From NCBI GenBank assembly GCA_034190875.2, contig CM067353.1:39540073-39604072 (forward strand): a DNA stretch of 64,000 bases. Reading direction: 5' to 3'. Position 1 is the first letter of the stretch. The number at the start of each line of letters is the position of its first letter. Both the position numbers and the translations under genes were made by a program. Origin of the DNA: Urechis unicinctus (taxonomy: Eukaryota; Annelida; Polychaeta; Xenopneusta; Urechidae). The notes below the pieces were generated by a model that was given only the letters and a program-made list of their open reading frames with translations, made no database searches and was not told where the DNA came from. This document shows, one piece after another, positions 56,346 to 64,000 of the stretch.

Positions 56346-59300
56346 TACAATATGTCTAAATCCGTGTCAACGCAGTGGCGTAACCCAAAGAGCGAGAAAA
56401 GAAAGTAAATTGCACAACGTTGTCTAGCTCTATCATGGCCTCTACAGTATATATTACTACCTATAATACTATGATGAACCTTACGTGGTTAGCTTATAAA
56501 ATCCTGCAGGTAGCGGCAAATTCCTTGTCACATACCGGTAATAAATTCTATATCAAGTCGGTCCTCATGCACGCGGCGAATCGATGTCAAATTATTTTAC
56601 TTCAAGACTTATGGATATTTCCTGTTAAGTAATAATATCCTTTGCAATCAAGGCGCTAAAATCGAATTCCGTACGACTATAAGGCATTTCATATTGTCCA
56701 CTCATCCACTGATATAACAACCTGCAACTGAAAATAATTTGTTCGGCTGCAGTGTGCAGGGGTCCACTTCATCAAGAATTTTTAATAATCTGAGAATGCA
56801 GAAGGTATTCGCGTTCAATATTTGAAGAACCAGACAGCCGATCTAAGACTACCACCGCATAATGAGGAGAAGGAAACTGCGTTGTGAAAATCGAAGGTTG
56901 CTGTTAGTTTATTTAACTTGGCTGCATAAACTTAGTGTGATACAGCCCAATAAGGGAAGAAACACATATTCTACTCATGCAATGTTACATCACACACAAA
57001 GGTGTTTCTTTTTGAGTAAGGGTTATGTTCCATCGTAAAGCAGCATTCATATCAGGGAAACGACCTTGCTGTATGTGACTGTATCTAAAACCATGCACTG
57101 CAAAATCAATCATTTTGATCATATCAAGCTGTCAAGTGATGCAGCTTAAAACTACACAGGCGCAACTAGGCTTCGTAAATAGTTTCTCGTTGCTTTTCTA
57201 CGTATCGTCACAAACACAAAGATGTCATATTTTGGCCTTATACGATGCAAAGTTTGATATATCGTTTATTCAGATGCTAGTCACGACTACCAAAGTTTAC
57301 TGCAACATTGCAACGTTGTTTGGTATTTGCCTTTTACTGTTTATGAAGATTTCGATACCGTTCTATAACAGACGTGCATTTCATGTGTCAAATCAAACAG
57401 CGCAAAGCGCACCTCTACGAAACATTTATGAGGTTTTAGAATCACCATGACTTCCTAGAAGCATTAGATACAAGAGCTGTAGGTAGAATAAGTTGTCTAT
57501 ATCACATCCAACACAAGGAAGTATAAATGTCAACTATATAGCTTACATTCGATTGTTAAGATCTACTCATACTTAAATTGTATTGAAAAACTAGGGTTGA
57601 AACATGCTTAATGTCGGATGCTTAATGTTTAATATCGGATGGTTTTAAGTAACGATAGGTCAATTTGGTTCTGGAAAGATGTCAATATAATACCGACAGT
57701 AAACAAATCCACGATACTGGCGGCATTCTTTCACAAAGACACTTGACCTCAATCACAGTTGTCTTACCACAAGAGTTCGTTTTGATTGCGAGATTATCAC
57801 CCTGACTGTGCGAAATGGGGAAGCGGGGTTCCCATGTACCAATTAATGTCCCAACATTATGTATTGGTGATATAGTTCTTAAGAGTCATTATATGACCAT
57901 CATGAACGCTTGAGACCAACATTTGCAATATATCGTAATGTTGATTTATATTTTTCTATATACTGCATGAAACCATACATATATACTTGCATAATCGTGG
58001 TCAGAAAAAAACCAGAGTCGTAATACATAAAGATATTGAAACTGAATTAATTCAATATGTTAAACATTAGGTAAATCTTTATTAACCAATATTTAAGAGA
58101 TGAAAATATTACCCTATTAGTACATGGCATGTATACTTCCGGACACGCCCTAATAAATGCAGAAATAAATATATTCACTGTAGCTGTCAATAGGTCTTCA
58201 ATTTCAGAAACGCACGAGTGAACTATGATTGTCTATCTGGATGGGTGGTGTACTGATTTCATAGTTTCGTCAATCAACTCTTGTGTGATTGATGATCTTG
58301 CGGCATATGATATTCTTGTTGATACATGACTGCTGCCAATACATTTAGCAATAAATCAAGGTATGTGAATATCTTTCTAGCTAAGTATTTCATTAGACAA
58401 GTCTTGTTGCATCGTGAATTGATTCGTTTCCTATTAAAATCTCCATTGAGATTCACGCAACTCTGGAATCAATACAAATATATCACAACAACAAATACCC
58501 AGACCATTTGTATGAGAATAAACCGCATCATATCGACTTCATCTAGATTGTAAATATCATCAGCGTTGTCATTATCAAATACACCAAAAGAATTACCATT
58601 ATGATTGATTGTGCACTATTGTCCTTTTATTGGGGAAACGATTACATTCGCCGCTAGTTAACTAAGCCGCCAGAGACATGCGTGATGTAGGATAGCAAAA
58701 CATGAGTAGCTAATGAATAGCATGGTTGCCCTATATAAATGATTTGTAATTTTACTATCGCATTAACTTCCAACTGTAGCTGTAATAAAAGATAACAGTG
58801 TTCAAGCTTTATTAATCGTTCCCACTCCAATGTTACCAGGTCTCGATATTTGATAAAATTAATTAGTGGCAACATCGAAATGATAATATTGGTCTACTAC
58901 ACGCGTTTTAATCACCCCCTGTTCCTGGCGGTATATTGGTTAGCGTCGCAATCCACTTATAGGATTTTACATTATGACTGAGATGTTAAATTGAAGTATA
59001 TGACAATCGTCTTTTAACGTAAATATGGCTATACCATTTTTACATTGAATCTTTGTCAGGTGTACAGAGGCTACTACCGTCTTTGTTCTTTGTTAAATGA
59101 TGGTCATGTTATCGAGCTTTGTCAAAGGCACTGTTAAGTTTTACAAACTGTTACAAATACTAAATGTCTTGACCTTGACACATCTTATTTGAGAACAAAT
59201 GGCTTTGTTAGGCAAAACAACACAACTTTAACGGCTCAAATGATCAAACAGAAACATCAAAATAGACCAATGGGCTCCTCGTGGTTTATAATGCGTCTGT

Positions 59301-59870
59301 GAATCACATCTCGTATCTCGCGGTGAAAGTTATTGCTGTTCTCAGTGGCAGTTGTGTTGCTGTCTCTTGTCTGCTTTATATGGGTGGTTGGTAGCAATAG
59401 CAAATATTCCGTTATAAAATCGATTATGATCGGTCATTGGTGTACAATCAAAATGTGCATGGTATTTGTGTAATACACTAATAATACACTAAGGCAGAAC
59501 CACAAATATTTCTAGATCCACCCGCCTAATTATTTAAATGGTTATCTAAACCTTTTGATCTATCAAGCCACTTTCTTAAGCCATCAGTTTATATGGTAAG
59601 ATAACTCTATGCCTGATTTTATCTGACGCGATAATCGTACATAGGTAAATATTAGAACTTGTATCAAATTTAGCTACAGTTTGATATAGAATTTCTTACC
59701 GGTAAATGACTAGAAAGGTTGTACGCTTCCACCAGGTTTCTAAGTGAACTGCGTATGCTTACTTCGAGTATTCAGGGTACCAATATGGGATAGAGGTCAA
59801 GATAACGCTATAAAAAGTGGCGGAATATTGCTGTATTTGTGAATTAAGGGCGGCAAATAATTATCATTTA
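56346..59870. other. Loop between inverted-repeat arms, non-coding
   Basis: About 3.5 kb, no gene recognised. A 111-codon open frame (57,115-57,450, plus) has one hydrophobic stretch but nothing familiar. Confidence 0.4.
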
Positions 59871-59958
59871 GTGGGTAAATAAATATTAGTTAACAACGCT
59901 ATAACTCTACTTCAGTGGGTAAATAGATATTGGTTTATAATGCTATTAGCTCAACATC
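59871..59958. repeat. 44-bp tandem duplication
   Basis: GTGGGTAAATAAATATTAGT and its diverged repeat GTGGGTAAATAGATATTGGT, starting at 59,871 and 59,915; each copy ends in a CTATWA...CTC-type stretch. Confidence 0.75.
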
Positions 59959-59959
59959 C

Positions 59960-60690
59960 GATGAAGATTTTACTTGTTCTCCATTAGTCATCTACTATAA
60001 CTGCAAATGTGTATGAATCCCACCGTACATAGGAGCAGTTCACCCCTTGATTTGCCCACGATAATTGAATGATTGCTTTTGATCATTTACACCAAATTCC
60101 GTCACCGTTCACCCATAGCCTATATCGAGGTATTATTTGCATTAAGTGAATTGCATAGAGAGAACCAAGCAATTGTTGAATACAGTGGAAACTAAGGGTT
60201 ATGTAATGATTGTAATTATCGGCATCTTTGCGGCGTATTTTTATCATTTCAGAACATGATATACACTCTATATACGCTGCGTATGCTGCAGTAGAGTAGT
60301 AATAATACAACTATTACTTTAACTATTCCAATGCAACTCCCAATAGAGCCTGCAATTATGGTGCTTGAAATTTAAACTGGATGTTTATTGCCCTAAATGC
60401 ATGTCACAAGGCATGCAAGGCACTATTTATATATAATTGCCACAGCAGGTAACACGGGGCAGTACATGTGAATGGCCACTTCTAGAATTCATGCTCTGGG
60501 GCAGAAATTGTCGCAATGCGCCATATTTAAGGATGACAAAATTAGCATAAACATTGCCGTAGGTTGCTTTCAAAGAGAAATAAAAAGTCAAGTGAGTGTA
60601 ACTTAAAAGCCGTGTTTGGACTCATAGGAATAGGTGATGTATCGTTATACAGCAATAGCAACATTTACGCAATCCCTTAACATGCAATTA
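59960..60690 (-). repeat. Inverted repeat, right arm
   Basis: Partner of 55,640-56,345. On the minus strand this arm contains TATATATAAATAGTGCC, a TATA-like element not kept in the other arm. Confidence 0.75.
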
Positions 60691-63600
60691 GAATCCCCAA
60701 GACTAAAGGGAGATCACAAGAGAAGTACGATTTGATGGATATTATGGTGTATGGGGCGCTGCCATGCAGAGACAACCTATTTCAGTGGAATCATGTAAGT
60801 ACAGGAAGAACAAACTCTTCCTTTTAACTTATTGAAATAAGCTTACTCTTAAGATCAATAAGTATAAATCCGTTAACAAGAATAGGTACATTGCATTTAT
60901 ACAGTACCATACATAATAATGCGTGTGTGGGATAAACAACTAACTTATGTATGGGAATGTAATACTAGTATCCTAATAATTAAGGGTAGATAACAAGATG
61001 CAGACGTTCGAAATATAGGGTCATTGCGTTCGCGTATTCCTATCAACGTGTACATTAAGGTCTTAATGATACCCACACATATAACACATATGTACTGGGT
61101 GCCTATCGCTATCGCCTTTCTCGTGGGCGTATCTGGAAGCGTCGATTTGCAAGTTCTAGAAAAGGCTGACAATAGCGCTAAATACTTGAGACACTGCATT
61201 ACTAATGATCCGATTACCATTATTCCCTATTACAGCTCATGTTACATACGAATTCTGTAGATAATTGAAATGCATGGAATTTTGTTTATACTTAGATTCT
61301 CCGGCATCAGAAATAAAAGCCATTGCTAACACCCAAAATAGCTTGATGGTTGCGTATTCGTACTCTCAATGTATGTCGGCACACCAAGGGAGATTTAATG
61401 TCTCCTCTCTTTCAACACCAGCTTCAAGAGGAGAGAACCCAAGAGAACGTTGTAGAAGCGACCAATATTATAAGCAGGATTGTGCCAGGGCCTTGTGGAA
61501 TTTTGTTTCAGTTCCCAAAGATTCGGAACTGCGTTATCTTCATAATGCATGATGAGATCAAGTATTGCCCATGCGTAGCTGTGCATGGTTGTAAGGCTGA
61601 GGCGCTTTTCTTGCAACTCACAATACATTTATGGTATTAGCAAATTTTAAGATATAGATTGTATAAAGGAATGCTCGATAGTTTACTTAAATTGCTCAAA
61701 GATTTATGCAGTATTAATGATTATTGTGCGTTCAGTACTACACGCTCACTGCATTACACAGAGGAGCAATATAAAGTGAAATCTCGAGGTGCAGCTTTCA
61801 GTCGTGCTGTGAACACACAAACTGTGACCGGAACTTGTGCTAAGCAAGTCGCATATTCATTCAGAGCGTTTGATAAAATGTTTTCTTAACAGTGTAAGAC
61901 AATGCGAGGTTTTATGAGCTGCATCTGGAATTTCCGATCCAACTCTGCTGACATTCTGATGTACAGAATATCTCCGCATGCATATTAACAGCAACCACAA
62001 CTGTATGAAATATTCATGATCGCATATCATACGTGTGTCCAGTTGAGTACTAGATCAATACACACCAAACAAAATTGCGGCGTGTATGTCATAAAGATCA
62101 ATCGCCATTTCATTGCTGGCAATTTATTGTCATTGTCTGTCAACATGGACATCACATCTGAAGTGCGGCTGTGTGAAATAGTTATACAATAGCTAAATTA
62201 CCCTGTCATTGTGTTCTTGTTTAATGCAGTAGACCGGACGTGGGGGGTAGAGGTCTAGCAGCGGGAATATCTGACAACCATCAGTTGTTGAGACATATTA
62301 TGCAACCTTGATTTCAAAAAAATCAATATAACTATTATTTTAAATTGCCTCGATGAACATGCTTAGTCAGCTAGATGAAAATATCAATGCTAGGTTCGAT
62401 TCTACAGATGTTTGTTTTATAATAACCATAATAATGTATTTAAATTCTGAGTATTTATTTCACTGTTGCTGATGATGCACTCTAATGATAGACCATCACA
62501 ATTCTTACTAACAACCACGTCCATACTGCTTGGTCCTTAGTAATATATGCTAGGTTAAGAACAAATAATGCGCTTGTTAGGACTGACAGCTTTCCATGGC
62601 GACATCATACAAGAATACAAAATTTTCAATGGATTAGATTATATTAGTGTTGATTTGTTTGTCCAGCTTCTCAGTGATGTGAACACCTTGACAAAACCTA
62701 GGAGTGGAGAAAAATTAAGAAGAAATAGCATGTCAAATGGCGTAGTGATCAACTGGAGTAGTTTACCTACATAAAGAATTGCAGTCAGTTCAGTGAAGGT
62801 CTCTTGAAATCAACCAGATTTGAATTTAAAGGGAAAACTGACTAATTTTTAATCAGTTTTTGATGACGACTGTCAGTGCACCTAACGGTATTGTTCCCAT
62901 CCAATTAAGGTATTGGGTGGTCATTACTGTATACTGAAAATCTTTATAATGGTGGAACAGTTACTTAATATATCAGTTGATATTCAATGAGCTGGTGACG
63001 TTCACCGTGATGTATTTATTACAGTAATAAAGACACATTATCAACGCCGATATGACTCATGCCAATTTTTCGAATGCAACACGCGAACCAGATCACCGTC
63101 AATGGTAATCCATTAGAACAACTATAGATAAAGCCAGGATACTCACTTCATCATATATTCTACCAATATACGGATATTTTGTGATATCCGGGTAGCAATA
63201 CCCTATATCCTTTATTAAAACAAGTATTAATTTACTTCACAAGTAATGATCAATGATATTTGATATTTGTCAATACCGATTGTATATTTAAGTACCATTT
63301 TTGTCAACTATTTATGACTGCCATCCATCGCTCCCTCGCGTGGTGGTCCATTATTAGTGATTTATGGACTAATAAATATAAGCTGGCAGGACCATTTGTC
63401 CGTGTGATGTCTCTATCGTTTGCACACTATACTGATTGCTATGAAACAATCATGGGAAAGCATCAGCCGTCCGGTAATGCAGTGGTAGCTAAATATGGAA
63501 AGGCTCATTTGTATTCCTGAAATTGCATGCATGAATAATAAATAGCACCATGCAGCTCTCTATATAAAATCTCATGTCGAATAAGTGTCGTATTTGTTTT

Positions 63601-63893
63601 AAAGATCCAGACGTTCTTTATTGGACGTGGCGCGGTTATTGCATCTTTATGAAAACCGACAATATCAAGAAAGCTGAATATCATGATACAGTTGGATGCT
63701 TGCTGTCCTGAATGATGTATCATGAATAAATTAGAATTATAATCACTCTGATTGCTATCAAATAAAGGCCTATGATTGAAATTATAAACCTCGTCGTGTT
63801 TAACGCGATTCACTGTCTGTGACATGCATTTCAACATAGTCACCCTAGATATATATGTGAGGCTGATTTCACTTTACAGTTGTTTATCAATCT
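60691..63893. other. Non-coding region
   Basis: No gene recognised; only short open frames without motifs. Confidence 0.4.
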
Positions 63894-63929
63894 GGCAGAT
63901 CTTATTAAACAGGCAGATCTTATTAAACA
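63894..63929. repeat. 18-bp direct duplication
   Basis: GGCAGATCTTATTAAACA occurs twice in a row. Confidence 0.9.
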
Positions 63930-64000
63930 GGTCTTATATGCTCTTGTTAAACGTTATACGCTTACCAGCATAACTTGTACGAAATCTCATTTAGCAGTCT

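Overview
This is eukaryotic, animal-type DNA: no operons, about 60% A+T by eye, long TG and TA dinucleotide tracts, retrotransposon and DNA-transposon relics, and genes with introns, a TATA box and AATAAA signals. The genes I recognise are invertebrate-style alpha-1,3-fucosyltransferases (GT10 family, Golgi type II membrane enzymes using GDP-fucose). A marine invertebrate such as a lancelet, mollusc or annelid would fit, but the sequence does not let me name a species.

Positions 1 to about 33,303 are a tandem array on the minus strand. Three nearly identical units (1-9,980; 9,981-19,138; 19,139-29,188) are followed by a more diverged, truncated fourth (29,189 to about 33,303). The order along the minus strand is: fucosyltransferase B (a pseudogene in every full unit), a (TA)n tract, the promoter and 14-nt start exon of fucosyltransferase A, an intron of about 2.6 kb holding (TG)n and transposon relics, then the large catalytic exon of A. 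Copies 3 (18,901-22,727) and 4 (28,951-32,467) of A are intact, each with a 410-residue spliced reading frame. Copies 1 and 2 carry disabling mutations, some of them in homopolymers.

Positions 33,304-43,120 are mostly unique non-coding DNA, with a decayed hAT/ZMYM1-type transposase relic (36.8-37.3 kb) and a CG-rich patch (40.7-41.1 kb). From 43.1 to 50.0 kb there is an old, inverted, plus-strand fucosyltransferase locus. It consists of a decayed promoter and first exon (43.13-43.57 kb), an intron-like block matching the upstream region of gene B (43.58-44.3 kb), two (TA)n tracts, a LINE fragment, and a broken catalytic exon (48,837-49,996). The 5' half of that exon is B-like and its 3' half is almost identical to gene A.

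Positions 50-64 kb contain no gene I can support. A diverged inverted repeat (about 55.64-56.35 and 59.96-60.69 kb) and small tandem repeats stand out.

The main story is birth, death and gene conversion in a fucosyltransferase cluster. The donor-binding 3' half of the gene is kept nearly uniform across copies while the 5' (stem and presumed acceptor-side) half varies. Beyond that I found no clearly new biological system.
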